64,000 nucleotides of DNA from Pempheris klunzingeri (lineage: Eukaryota; Chordata; Actinopteri; Acropomatiformes; Pempheridae): positions 14,122,885 through 14,186,884 of the forward strand of contig NC_092029.1 in NCBI RefSeq assembly GCF_042242105.1, in the 5' to 3' direction. The notes beneath the pieces are model-generated. The model saw nothing but the letters and a program-made list of their open reading frames with translations, had not been told where the DNA came from and made no database searches. Positions within the stretch are counted from its first letter, which is position 1, and each line of letters opens with the position of its first letter. Below, piece by piece: positions 1-36,799 of the stretch. Position numbers and translations under genes: made by a program.

Positions 1-40
1 TGTTTCTATACAGAGTGCTCCACACCGTCACTATCTCAAC

Positions 41-1706
41 GTCTCAGAGTGGCTCAGAGTCTGATGGTCTCAGAGTGTCTGATGGTCTCAGAGTGTCTGA
101 TGGTCTCAGGGTGTCTGATGGTCTCAGGGTGTCTGATGGTCTCAGAGTGTCTGATGGTCTCAGGGTGTCTGATGGTCTCAGAGTGTCTGATGGTCTCAGG
201 GTGTCTGATGGTCTCAGGGTGTCTGATGGTCTCAGTGTGTCTGATGGTCTCAGAGTGTCTGATGGTCTCAGAGTGTCTGATGGTCTCAGGGTGTCTGATG
301 GTCTCAGTGTGTCTGAAGGTCTCAGAGTGTCTGATGGTCTCAATGTGTCTGATGGTCTCAGTGTGTCTGATGGTCTCAGTGTGTCTGATGGTCTCAGTGT
401 GTCTGATGGTCTCAGGGTGTCTGATGGTCTCAGTGTGTCTGATGGTCTCAATGTGTCTGATGGTCTCAGTGTGTCTGATGGTCTCAGGGTGTCTGATGGT
501 CTCAGTGTGTCTGATGGTCTCAGGGTGTCTGATGGTCTCAGTGTGTCTGATGGTCTCGGGGTCTGATGGTCTCAGTGTGTCTGATGGTCTCAGAGTCTGA
601 TGGTCTCAGAGTGTCTGATGTCCTCAGTGTGTCTGATGGTCTCAGTGTGTCTGATGGTCTCAGTGTGTCTGATGGTCTCGGGGTCTGATGGTCTCAGTGT
701 GTCTGATGGTCTCAGTGTGTCTGATGGTCTCGGGGTGTCTGATGGTCTCAGGGTGTCTGATGGTCTCAGGGTGTCTGGTGGTCTCATTGAGTCTGATGGT
801 CTCAGTCTGTCTGATGGTCTCAGAGTCTGAAGGTCTCAGTGTCTGATGGTCTCAGTGTGTCTGATGGTCTCAGTGTGTCTGGTGGTCTCAGTGTGTCTGA
901 TGGTCTCAGAGTCTGATGGTCTCAGTGTGTCTGATGGTCTCAGTGAGTCTGATGGTCTCAGAGTCTGATGGTCTCGGGGTCTGGTGGTCTCAGTGTGTCT
1001 GATGGTCTCAGAGTCTGATGGTCTCGGGGTCTGATGGTCTTGGGGTCTGATGGTCTCAGTGTGTCTGATGGTCTCAGTGTGTCTGATGGTCTCAGAGTCT
1101 GATGGTCTCAGTGTGTCTGATGGTCTGATGGTCTCAGAGTCTGAAGGTCTCAGTGTCTGATGGTCTCAGTGTGTCTGATGGTCTCAGTGTGTCTGGTGGT
1201 CTCAGTGTGTCTGATGGTCTCAGAGTCTGATGGTCTCAGTGTGTCTGATGGTCTCAGTGAGTCTGATGGTCTCAGAGTCTGATGGTCTCGGGGTCTGGTG
1301 GTCTCAGTGTGTCTGATGGTCTCAGAGTCTGATGGTCTCGGGGTCTGATGGTCTTGGGGTCTGATGGTCTCAGTGTGTCTGATGGTCTCAGAGTCTGATG
1401 GTCTCAGTGTGTCTGATGGTCTCAGTGAGTCTGATGGTCTCGGGGTCTGATGGTCTTGGGGTCTGATGGTCTCAGTGTGTCTGATGGTCTCAGTGTGTCT
1501 GATGGTCTCAGAGTCTGATGGTCTCAGTGTGTCTGATGGTCTCAGTGAGTCTGATGGTCTCAGTGTGTCTGATGGTCTCAGTGTGTCTGATGGTCTCAGG
1601 GTGTCTGAAGGTCTCAGTGTGTCTGATGGTCTCAGTGTGTCTGATGGTCTCAGTGTGTCTGAAGGTCTCAGTGTGTCTGATGGTCTCAGTGTGTCTGATG
1701 GTCTCG
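41..1706. repeat. 18-bp minisatellite array
   Basis: Roughly 95 tandem copies of an 18-bp unit of the form GTCTCAGTGTGTCTGATG, with G/A/T variation at the base after CTCAG. Shorter 16-bp units (GTCTCAGAGTCTGATG) become frequent after about 800. The block 819-1077 recurs at 1133-1391 with the same order of variant units, an offset of 314 bp, so the array also grew by a larger duplication. The unit is a multiple of three, so all frames stay open for long stretches and give repetitive false ORFs on both strands. The array stops about 45 bp before a CRE in the TTBK2 promoter. Confidence 0.97.
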
Positions 1707-1986
1707 TGATGCAGGACTTCGCGGATCAATCAGGAGAGACGAGCGCTGTGACGTCACCGCCGCTGCTATGAGAGTGAGCACGGGGCATCACTCCTCCTCA
1801 TCCATTAGCAGGCTAGCGGTGGCTAACTGCAGCTAACGTCAGCTATGGTCCATTACCATCATCTCACTTCTAATGTAAACAGCTCACTGGAATGACCTGC
1901 CTGACTAAGAACACACTGGGAGCATGGGGACCACTTGGACTTTACACACTAACCCAACTGGGACTGTAATGGTGCAACGAAGCGAG
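1707..1986 (+). promoter_or_regulatory. TTBK2 promoter and non-coding first exon
   Basis: This GC-rich, non-repetitive DNA follows the minisatellite. It holds a full palindromic cAMP-response element, TGACGTCA, at 1749-1756. A splice donor (GAG|GTAAGA) at 1986/1987 pairs with the acceptor before 2455, giving a 5' UTR exon that ends at 1986. The transcription start cannot be placed exactly and is probably between 1760 and 1900. No TATA box is evident. Confidence 0.55.
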
Positions 1987-2508
1987 GTAAGAGGTCAGAG
2001 AGGTTTCGCTAACTAACGGTTACCTTCAGTAAACATGCTAGTTAGCGTGTTTACTGGACCACTGAAGCCGCCGCATTGAACACCGTCACCGGGCTAGATT
2101 AGCTTCTTAACGGCTAATCCTCTACAATGACCGCGGTATGGCCATTTATGACAAGCCTGTGCCGCTGCGCTAGTCACAGTTGTGTTTTGGCACGCAGTCA
2201 ATTTACTCCGACAATGCTAGCTGCTGTCTTTTCGTCACCATCTAGCATCGGTTAGCATCTTACATGAACCTTAAGGACGTGAGGTGCTGCTAACCTCCGT
2301 TGCTGTTTAAATGTTACCCTCCACCTCAGTAAGATGTAGATGGTCAGTAGCAAAATACCGATTCTTCTTGTGTTCGTGTTGTGCACGCTCAGTGTGCAGT
2401 GATTGGCAAAGAGGAAACGGGAGTCAGTTTTTAAAATCTGTTCTCTGTTTGCAGTGAGGGGCTTGTGACACTGATGCCAGGTGCAGGCTGCAGCTGAGAG
2501 CACTCAGG

Positions 2509-8561
<6,053 letters not shown>

Positions 8562-10219
8562 CTTTTATTTGACACAAGTGACTGATCCGGATGGTGCAAC
8601 TGTAGAGAGAGGCTGTCTCAAGTCCAGCCCCTGTTCGCATGTGTAAATACGGTATTTACTCAAGGGAATGTATTGTATTTAATGTAAAATGTATGATAAA
8701 TTGTATTTATTTATTTATTCATTTGTTGGATGTGTCTCTCAAAATACTTGACAATGTGGCTTGATACCTGCAGTTGAAACAAAAAGGTTGAGAAAACCTT
8801 GAGATTGCCAACTCTTACCTCTCATTTCACTCCTCTCTTAACACTCCATGTAGGCCTAATATGAGACCAAAAAGATAATGTTTAATACTTGAGGGATGTA
8901 AAAATTATGCTAATTGTAGATATGTACCATTAGGAAAATGGTATACATTAGTAGAAACCATGTAGTCATTTAAAGAACACTAGTAGTAAAGAACACCACG
9001 CACAGTATACCACCATCAGCATTCATGTACAGAACCAGAGCATGCAGCTCCTTATTGACCTCACTCCTGTAAAACAGCTAGATGAATAATTCTGTTGAAC
9101 AATGAATTGCTCATTTGGCACATCACAGTGTAATAGTGTGCTTTTACTTTGCTAGAAAATATTTGTCATGCAAAAGGAATCAGCATATTAGAATGTACAT
9201 GTAAGTGCACTCATACTTGAGTATTGTAAAAGTGCATGAGTATCATTGCAAATGTTTTTTTTTTAATTATTATTATTCATTTGTATGACGCTAAGACATC
9301 TGTATTTTTATTGAGCTGCTTCTGATCAAAATACATCATAATATAGACCAGCAACGATGTGCATTTTTGTTTCTTACATCAGGTAGATGGTAAGAAAAGA
9401 AAACATAAAAACTGAGCATTTTAATCATGTCTGACTGTTGCATTTTATTCTTATCACAGTTTAAATATTTTTAAAATAATAAATACCAGATCTCAACAAT
9501 ATTACTTCTGGCTCCACATGATGTAGTTTTCATTATGATTAAAGGAACACTTTACCTAAATTTCCATTTAGTCATGCAGACAGTTTTGGATTTATTGTTG
9601 TAAAGAAGTATTTTCCTCAGGGATTTCTGCCGCCACCCTGATACAATTGAGTGAAACTTGTTCGGTGGCGCTCACAGCAATGGAAACTGAGATTTTAAGA
9701 ATTGTACTTTACAACTGTTCTAGTTAATCTGGATAATCAACAGATGAAGGCTGTGAATTTATTTCGTTGGAAGTCGTTCCCAAGCTTAGCTGCTCTTTAA
9801 GTGATCAGATAAATGGGGGAAAAATATGTTAAATCTTGAATAAAGATGCTCAAATGATAAAAATGAAAAAAAGTGGATTTTGTACTCCGGTCACACCAGC
9901 TCATACTGCAATGCCCCCCTGAGAACAGTGACTTGTCAAATTCTGTTGAAGCAGCTGTTTTCTAAGACAGACGTCCCCGTGAGCACGAGAGAGACTGCTG
10001 ACGAGCTGGTGACTGAACGGGAAGGTGGGGGTGGGGGATGACAACCACAAAGAAGCGAAGGCTCCTCCATGTGTGGAACAGCAGTGCTTCACAGGAAGTT
10101 AGAGGATGTGAGTACATGGACTGAGACGTCTAAAACCCTGGACATAGAGACAAGGGTTATCATTGACTGACTCAGCTCTGACAACTGCCTTATTCTGAAG
10201 CATCAACCAGGCTTTTCAG

Positions 10220-10251
<32 letters not shown>

Positions 10252-11058
10252 AGAAAGTGCATGGCACACACAAGCAGGTCATGAATCTTGAATGCTACTC
10301 AGGAAACCGCGACTACAGCAGATGGCCAGATGTTCACGCTCTCACGAGCAACGTAATGGACTAAAACTATCTCTCACTCTTCAGCTGCTGTTGCGCTTTC
10401 GGGTTTGTCCGGTTGTCATGGCAGTGTTCAAAATTTCCATTTTTTCCGAGCACTTATGGGGCTTATTGTCTATGTTGGCTTACTAATGTGTATTTGAAAG
10501 GTTGTTCTTGACCTTGTGATGATTTTTTTTACATCAACAGCTGTTTCCAAGGTCAGGAATGAACTTTCACTCTCAAACAACTCCACAAGTTGCCTGTGAA
10601 GACTGGATTCTGTCCTCTCAGCAGCTTAATGTGACCAAAACATTCTTTGATGCCTGTGAGTTATACTATTCTGGGACAAAGTGAAGACCTTTGAGCCATA
10701 TAGGCAGATAAATATAGTTTTACTCTTTAGCTGTATCGTAGGCTCTCTTATTTTGCCATTGTAACATCATGTATTATGTGTTGAGCAGTAAAATGCAGAG
10801 ACTCATCAAATTCTTAATAGTAAAAAATGTTTATGTAAAGTACATTGTCAATTGACACACATGTTTGTTGTCATGGAGGGTATTGAAATGTTATTTGTAT
10901 TACTCAACTGATATTAGCATACAATATTTCATAAAATGCCAAGAATTTAAAATGAAGATGTGCGTAACATTTTGAATGAATGATAAAAACAGTCCACGGT
11001 GGTAATACCCGTGATCCAAAAGTGAGTCATCACATGCAGGTTTTGCATCTTTTGGAGT
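8562..11058. other. TTBK2 3' UTR and intergenic spacer
   Basis: This is AT-rich non-coding DNA. Candidate poly(A) signals for TTBK2 are AATAAA at 9478-9483 and 9839-9844, so the 3' UTR may run about 1.3 kb. A (TG)n run lies at 10221-10250. I see no gene between 9860 and 11058. Short ORFs at 9901-10092 and 10292-10486 have no recognisable domain and no splice logic. The lowest part, below 11059, should contain the 3' UTR of CHURC1. Confidence 0.6.
10221..10250. repeat. (TG)n microsatellite
   Basis: A TG run in the TTBK2-CHURC1 spacer. Confidence 0.97.
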
Positions 11059-12351
11059 CTAGAAGAGAGGTGCAGACTGTCTGGGGTCGTCCGGTAACAC
11101 ACTGATGGAGTCCTCTGCCTTTCCACACAGCATGCAGAGCATAGTGTACTCCTGGACAACACAGGGCACAGTTAATATACGCACTAAAGGACAGTTGGTA
11201 ACCATAAATACAGTATGTTAGACAACTAGTTTGGCCCTCTTAAAAAGCTACAGAACTTCTTATTCAAATCTCCTTTGTTATTGTCAATAAACCAACATGC
11301 AGATACCTTACCTGATATTCATCAACAACTGAGAATGTGTATTCGTGTCTGGCGATGACATGGTCGCAATTTTTACAGACATCTAGAGGGACAAATGGAC
11401 ACGAGTGGATTATTTTTAAACATGCTATGGATGAGTCTCACAGAAGGTTTCGGTGAGTTATGAAAGAATCTGGTCATTCTTTCTGCTTCACAAGACCCTT
11501 GGCAGGAAACCAAACACTGTTTGACCTTTGCACTTTACATGGGCATTATTATGCTGCTGTAACAGCCTCCACGTTTTTTTTTTAAAGCAGACAAGATTTT
11601 GGGACCTGGCTGAAGGAATTTGGTCCCATTCATCCGCTGATGTTGGGCAGTAAGGCCTGGCTCAGCTGCTGCTGAATGGGATTAATCTCAGGGCTCTGTG
11701 CAGACCAGTCAAGCTCTTCCACACCAAACAGGAGAAGCATCTACCCCCAAACTGCTGCCACAGAGTTGGAAGCACATTATTGTCTTAACTATGAATGAAT
11801 GCTGTGACCTTCATGTACCTTAAATTGTACCCAAACCTGAAAAGCAGCTCCAGAAGCACATAGAGGGACAGGATCATACTTAAGTGTGTTATTTGGAGGA
11901 GAGTGACTCACGGTCATATGCGACTATCTCCTCTCCATCATCATCCTCTGTGGCTTTATTGCTAATCAGCACAAAATCCCTCTGATGGCAGCTGGCACAG
12001 CACAGGTAGTTCATCAGGTAGGAGCCACTCTCCAGACAGGTGTTCCCCTGAGCAGGAAGTCACAGAAACACTTATTTTGACACCACCTCAGGTAACTCTG
12101 CCTGCTTTATCAAATGGCACCCTGAGTTTTACACTTCATATAAAAGCATCATGTGGTGGTTAATTAAACTAGCTAACTCCAGTTGGATATATTAACGTTA
12201 CTCACAGCTAGTTAACTATATACACTATTATACATTTAGCAGTAGTTAACATTCGCGTTTGTGTGTTAAACCAGTAGCAGTAAGCGGGGTCTCCCTATTT
12301 GGCTGAACTTACCCGGTCCGGATACTCTTTTTGCACACAGCCGTTACACAT
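11059..12351 (-). CDS. churc1: Churchill zinc-binding protein
   Basis: Small zinc-binding protein, first described in chick and frog as a switch acting on FGF signalling between mesoderm and neural fate. Exons on the minus strand: 12351-12313, 12047-11912, 11382-11312, 11151-11059. They give 112 aa, the same length as the human protein. The product starts [14 protein letters not shown], carries repeated CxxC pairs (CNGC, CCASC, CKNC, CMLC) that fit zinc ligands, and ends with the conserved SVLPDDPRQ stretch. The zinc ligands are spread through the chain instead of forming a classical finger. It is divergent from ZNF106 across a short shared promoter. The intron between exons 2 and 3 carries an old interspersed repeat (11520-11880). 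Recognition is by near-full-length similarity to remembered human CHURC1. Confidence 0.95.
11520..11880 (-). repeat. Degenerate teleost interspersed repeat in churc1 intron
   Basis: The stretch, including gctgctgtaacagcctccac and ggctctgtgcagaccagtca, matches from memory a very common teleost repeat. I recognise it but cannot assign its superfamily securely. It is diverged, internally deleted and lies wholly within the intron between 11383 and 11911. The edges are approximate. Confidence 0.55.
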
Positions 12352-12720
12352 TTTAGTTGGCTTTCTGATTTTTTTTTCTTCAAAAAGTCAGTATCCGATA
12401 AAACAATGTAAACAGTTCACAAACAGCTAACTGTTGTTTAGCTAGAACTCTTCTTCCGCATGAAGAGGCGGTCCCTGCAGCTCTTTAGAGCTGTAAAAGC
12501 CCCCCACTGCCGGACATGGTTGCTAAATCCTCAAATCGCTCTCAGCTCATCTTTTGTAGATCTGAGAAAACTGTCCGCCCTCGAGCTTCCGGTATCATCC
12601 TCGGCGAATGATTGGCTGACGTCTATTTCACGTAATTCACGTAGCCAAACATGGCGGTTGAGCAGCCGTTGAGTTGTGTTGCCATGTGAACTTTGTCTGG
12701 TAATTATGCTCTGTTTACTA
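12352..12720. promoter_or_regulatory. Bidirectional promoter, churc1/znf106
   Basis: This is the short GC-richer interval between the CHURC1 ATG (12351, minus) and the start of ZNF106 transcription (probably 12640-12710, plus). It contains an inverted CCAAT box (ATTGG, 12611-12615) followed by TGACGT, and a YY1-type core AAACATGGCGG at 12647-12657. There is no TATA box, as is usual for divergent housekeeping promoters. A 5' UTR exon for ZNF106 is inferred because its first coding exon starts at an acceptor (13236). Confidence 0.55.
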
Positions 12721-13245
12721 TTTAACTTAATAATGTATGCAGAATAATCTGTTGACAACTTATCTAACTTTGTCCGACGCCGTCCGTAAATTATAACGCG
12801 TCTTCGGTGGTTTGGTCCGCCGCTAACGTGTTATTAACCTGTCTGTGGACGCTGTCTTGGTCCGCCTTGACAACCACGTTGTGCTGCTGTTCATAAGTTT
12901 ATGCTCGATGAGTATAGTTTTGTATTGATCTGCCATCTGGAACTACTGTTACCTGTCCTGGATGCAAAGGAACTTTGAAAGCCAGGACTTGACATAAGCC
13001 ATCCGAGAGTCCATAAAAAGATCAACGGAAGAAGGACACCATCCTCCACCCCGAGGGACAGCTACGATATAATGTAGTGTTACCATGGAGTGGCTACGTC
13101 CATTTCTCATATACAGTCCATGAGCGCTACATGCCACCAGCAGTCCTTTAGTTACAGGCTGTAGTATTTATTCTGTGATGATATGACGTTAATCATCCCA
13201 TATTTAATGCTCATGCAAATCTGTTCTTGTTTCAGCTGTTCAGAA

Positions 13246-20730
<7,485 letters not shown>

Positions 20731-22519
20731 CAGCTGTGAAGTGACGCAGCAGAGCTTCATCCATCACAACACATCAGCTTATTGCATTTATTCCCAGTCA
20801 TTCAACTAGTCCTGCTGTTCCTTTTTGTTTCAGAGTTCAAGATTTTCACTCAATTGTTTTTCTTTATTTCCAATGAGAGACCCATTGAGAGAGTGTCTCC
20901 GAGTGTGACGATGAGACGAGACAGGACACTTCTTATTGAAGCTGTGGACATGATTGAGACGTTTATTCCCAGTCATTCAACTAGTCCTGCTGTTCCTTTT
21001 TGTTTCAGAGTTCAGGATTTTCACTTAATTGCTTTTCTTTATTTCCAATGAGAGACCCATTGAGAGAGTGTCTCCGAGTGTGACGATGAGACGAGACAGG
21101 ACACTTGTTATTGAAGCTGTGGACACGATTGAGACGTTTATTCCCAAACATTCAACTAGTCCTGCTGTTAAATGAATTATTTTCAGCTATTTTCTAAGTT
21201 GGCAGCAATTGAGCTTTATTCGACCAGTAAAACGATTCATTACTCTACTTTTGGACCTGGTTGTGGTTGGTCGTTGGTTGTGGCTTTAGACAACATGCAG
21301 TTTATTATACAGTAAACCTCCTCAGGAATGTCATTCATAAATGTGAAGCTGATTGATCTGAATATTTTTACAACTATGCCGCACCGCCATGAACACCTCA
21401 GAGCAGCTTTTTAGAGAGGCCTCAGTGTCTGAACCTCAACAAATTAATTTAGTCACACATCAAATCTCTACACTTTGGTCCTGCATGCACAGACAGCTCA
21501 ATAGACTGAACTTGCTGGTATACTGTATAAAGATGGTGCAAACTCCAGAGTTTAAATTTCATGGGCTAATATTTAGCAACCTGTACCCTCTGTATAAATA
21601 ATAAAATGTGTACATCTATCCACCTGCTTTTAAGCCACATTCCTCTTTTTTTTCCTTTTTTCTTTACCACCTGACTCTGGCTGATGTCTCATGTCACACT
21701 AGATTCCTTATGTGATGAATGAAAGGTTTGGTCATAAGAAAACATGTTTTGCATCATTAACTGTATAAACCATCTATTCATTAATAACTTTTTCACATTT
21801 CCCAGGGAAATTTTCTCGTCCCCCATACCACTTTGTGCAACACAATATTTGAAAACATCTCTTTTTGGGAGAAGAATGCCTTATTCTTTGTATGTTATAT
21901 ATTGCAGTGTGTATTTGATTTGTGTTTAATACCGACTGTCTGTGTACAGCAATAAAAAGACAAATATACGCTAGTGTTCACCTACACTATATTTTAAAAA
22001 CAATGCACAGTACATTCAGTATTTCTCTAAAGATTTGGCAATCAAACTGTTCATTCACTCAGTTTTCACATTCAAATATATATTTTCTAACACTGGTAGT
22101 TTTAGCTTTGCATTATGAGCCGCATCATATCAAGTTATCAAAGTTTCACTGTCCATCACTGCTTCATGTCAAACACTGGATGTAACTTGACAATCAGGCC
22201 ACACTGACGTCAGCATTCGTCACATTGCGTCGCTGTCATCGGCACTGGTGTTAAGAAAACTGACGACGTCTCAGGGATCAGCCTTATTACTGATTGGATG
22301 TCAGCCCCTCAAACCTGACACGTTAAATCTAAACCATCATAGCTGGAGTGATGACAGAAATCTAAATATCACATAAAACTGGACAAATCATCAAACATCT
22401 GATTCTCACTTCAAGACAAAATATGTGCAAAAATATTAAAGTGATGAGTTGAAGGTCGAGTCATGAGCGTGGGCGCCGCCTGTCTGCAGCTGGTCTGCAT
22501 CAGTGGTCGAGAAGATGAC
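20731..22519. other. Convergent 3' UTR region of znf106 and capn3
   Basis: ZNF106 (plus) and CAPN3 (minus) end about 1.8 kb apart. Candidate ZNF106 poly(A) signals are AATAAA at 21600-21605 and 21951-21956. A 175-bp tandem repeat sits at 20787-21169. The remainder is AT-rich and unremarkable. I could not place the CAPN3 poly(A) site with confidence. Confidence 0.6.
20787..21169. repeat. 175-bp tandem repeat in znf106 3' UTR
   Basis: Two full copies and a short third begin at about 20787, 20962 and 21137, each marked by tttattccca followed by ttcaactagtcctgctgtt. The exact 175-bp spacing is kept twice, and the first two copies differ at only a few bases, so the duplication is recent. The repeat contains a stretch open in one frame but has no coding character. 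Confidence 0.93.
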
Positions 22520-34217
<11,698 letters not shown>

Positions 34218-34482
34218 CTTATCAGTGGACGCCTCAGCCTTTGGTATTCCTGTTTCAGTGTCGGTTTATAAAGTGCAGGAAAGAAACGCAGGAGTCCCTC
34301 CTTATTTGCAGAAACAGAGCATGAAATTGCAAAACAGCCCGAAGAAACTTCCTGCGTCCTCCCTGACTCTGGTAATCACTTTTAGTTCCTTTATTTACTG
34401 CAAATGCAGTCGCGGTTCATGAACAGTCACCAACCAACAGCCTCTCACACAGTCACTGCTGAGTCCCTGGTTCTGGCTGGAC

Positions 34483-34492
34483 CTAAATATAG
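34483..34492. promoter_or_regulatory. MEF2 site upstream of capn3
   Basis: CTAAATATAG fits the MEF2 consensus YTAWWWWTAR on both strands and lies about 265 bp upstream of the CAPN3 ATG. Calpain-3 is muscle-specific, so a MEF2 site in its promoter is expected. It could also serve as a TATA-like element. Function is inferred. Confidence 0.45.
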
Positions 34493-36481
34493 GCCTGTTT
34501 CAAGGAGGGGAGGAGGCTTCTCGAAGAGAGACCCTGACCCCGCCACAGCATTTGCAGGTCACAGTGTGTTGTTTAGGGGGACTCTCCAAAATCTATCCTG
34601 GTTTATTACCTGTAATTGTGACACATTTTTGGTGTATGTCACAGTGAGGTCATGTATCCAGTGGGATGTGCTCTATACTTTAAAATGTATGTGAATTCCT
34701 TAACTAAGAGGCCTACGGAATATGAAGCCCACAGTTGGTATAATTAGCATTAAATATGATTATTACTGACATTTACTCATCATTTTGATTGATTGATTTT
34801 AATGCTCTGTTGATATTAATAGACATTTAATAGACATTTGGACTACAGGTCCTAGAAGCCTCTGTTCAACAGCTATAATTTCAGCTATATTGACACCTAG
34901 TGGTGGAACAAACGCCTTGACTTCCCTTTAATTCCTTTTCAAGGGTGTGTTGTGGCTCATTAAACCTCCCATTCATCATAATTCATTATTCACTTGGCCT
35001 CATTCTCTTTGCCCACTTCAAATAAGAAAAGGGAGGCTGTTGAGAGCAGGGTTGCCATGTTTGAGGGAAACCTGCATTCTTGTTTAAGTATCAACCTGGA
35101 TAAGCGAGCCACTTACCTAAAGTAAAAGTAGTCTACCCATTATGCAAAATGATATAGTTAGATTATTGGATTATAATTGCTGATGCATTAATGTTTTCTT
35201 GTTCATTTCCTCCAGCGAATAAGTGTAGTGTAGAATCAGTAAAGTTTTATTGATATAATAACATCATGAGTTATTAGTTGATTATATTTTGTATTGGTAA
35301 TCTTAATCTGAAAAATAACTATTCTTTGAAAGGGCATGACTAAACCTGTCAAATAACTGTAGTGGAGTAAAAAGTACAATATTTCCCTCTGAGAAGTAGT
35401 GGAGTACAAACTAGTTAATAACCCATTATCAGTATGCACATACATTTACTGCACCACTACACATCCTGTTCAACAGGATGTGTAGTGGTGCAGTAAATTG
35501 ATTTATTTTATCACTAATGCACACTTACCTTTGTATTATGTTTTAATTTTTTATATATAGGTTATATTTTATTCCTGTGTTTTAAATTTTGCACTGTTTA
35601 TGTCTTAGATTCTCCTTTTCTCACTTTACATGTGTGCTTTTCTTTTGTATATTTCGCATGAGCGTTGTTGCAGGGAGTTTAATTCTGTGCATATCAAAAT
35701 AAAGAACTTATAGGTAGAAAGTAGCAGGAAATGGAAACGCTCAAGTAAAGTACAAGTACCTAAAAATTGTACTGTACTATTGTCATGTGAGTAAGTGAGT
35801 TACTTTCCCACGACTCCACAAGGTGCCTCAGTGATTTGTAGGCTGCAGAGGGGGATCAGACAAACTATACCTGGCAACCCCAGTCTGCTCTGACGTACCC
35901 GAGCTCGTAGTGCAGTGTGCATCTGGAAGTTGTCGCCATCATATCTGGCTAAATGTTAACCTAGCTCTCAAGTCAGTCAGCCGTAGTGTTCGAGGATATA
36001 AAACTTAATGATATCATTAACCCTCCCTTTGTTTCTTCTGTCGAGTTCGGTGTGAACTGTTGTGATGTTATTAATCAGTAAACGCGTCTAGCAGCGCTGC
36101 CGTATTTCCTAGTTTACTCACATTAGCAGAGGCTAACATTAGCCTTGAGTCTTGAGAAGCAGCGAGGGGCGGCGGGCTGCTAACCAGCTAGTTAGTTCGC
36201 TGGCTCGTAAAACATCGAGACAAATTTGAGGTTACAGTGAACAAAGCCGCGGCTGTGAGCGGTGTTTGCTAACTACTTGCTCGCCGGTAGTTTCCGCCGC
36301 TGTCCGCTGTTGTTCAGTCAGTAACGCACCGTAGCCAAGGAGCTAGCAGCGTCACAAAGCTAGCTGAGAAAACAAGAAGATTTGTGGCTAACAAGGCTAA
36401 CTAAATCAGCTGGAGGTGGTCTGCGGCAGTGGGAGTCCGTTAAACTGGAGCTGGCATCGTCACATTTCCTGTCTTTGACAC
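34493..36481. other. capn3-nrbp1 divergent spacer with teleost repeat and NRBP1 promoter
   Basis: About 35090-35820 carries pieces of a common teleost repeat (gtagtggagtaaaaagtaca; ctcaagtaaagtacaagtac), split around 35408-35712 by other sequence that includes a 55-bp palindrome. From about 35880 the DNA becomes GC-richer and is the likely NRBP1 promoter and 5' UTR exon. A donor candidate GACAC|GTATGT lies at 36481/36482. No coding region is recognised. Confidence 0.5.
35444..35498. repeat. 55-bp near-perfect palindrome
   Basis: Twenty-seven bases starting ATTTACTGCACCACTACA are followed, after a single central C at 35471, by their exact reverse complement. This would form a cruciform or hairpin with a one-base loop. 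It lies inside the interrupted teleost repeat between CAPN3 and NRBP1. Confidence 0.97.
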
Positions 36482-36799
36482 GTATGTCCAACCTTTTTTG
36501 CTCGGTCTGCTCATATCTGTGATGTTATGGCCTTTCCTGCAGAGTGCTAACCAAATCAGCTAACTTCTTGTGCAAACTCCCAACGTTTCCTCCTCAGCTG
36601 CAACAATGTTAGCCAGCAAGAGCTACTAAGTGCATACCAGTGTTGTTGAGCAACTTATTCCATGTTTTATTCATGCCAAGTTTTGTATTTTACTCCCTCA
36701 GCTGTTAACAAGTGAGTGCTGTGTGTTGACTGTGATGCTGATATTGTGTTTCGTGTCTGCGTGTCTCACAGCAGGCTGTTGGGCCTGACAACTAAGAAG

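Noticed and set aside
15-830. Long repetitive ORFs on both strands (SDGLRV and RPSDTL repeats)
   Set aside because: They are by-products of an 18-bp array with no stop in the unit. All frames are open, there is no start context or splice structure, and similar ORFs recur at 1466-1771.
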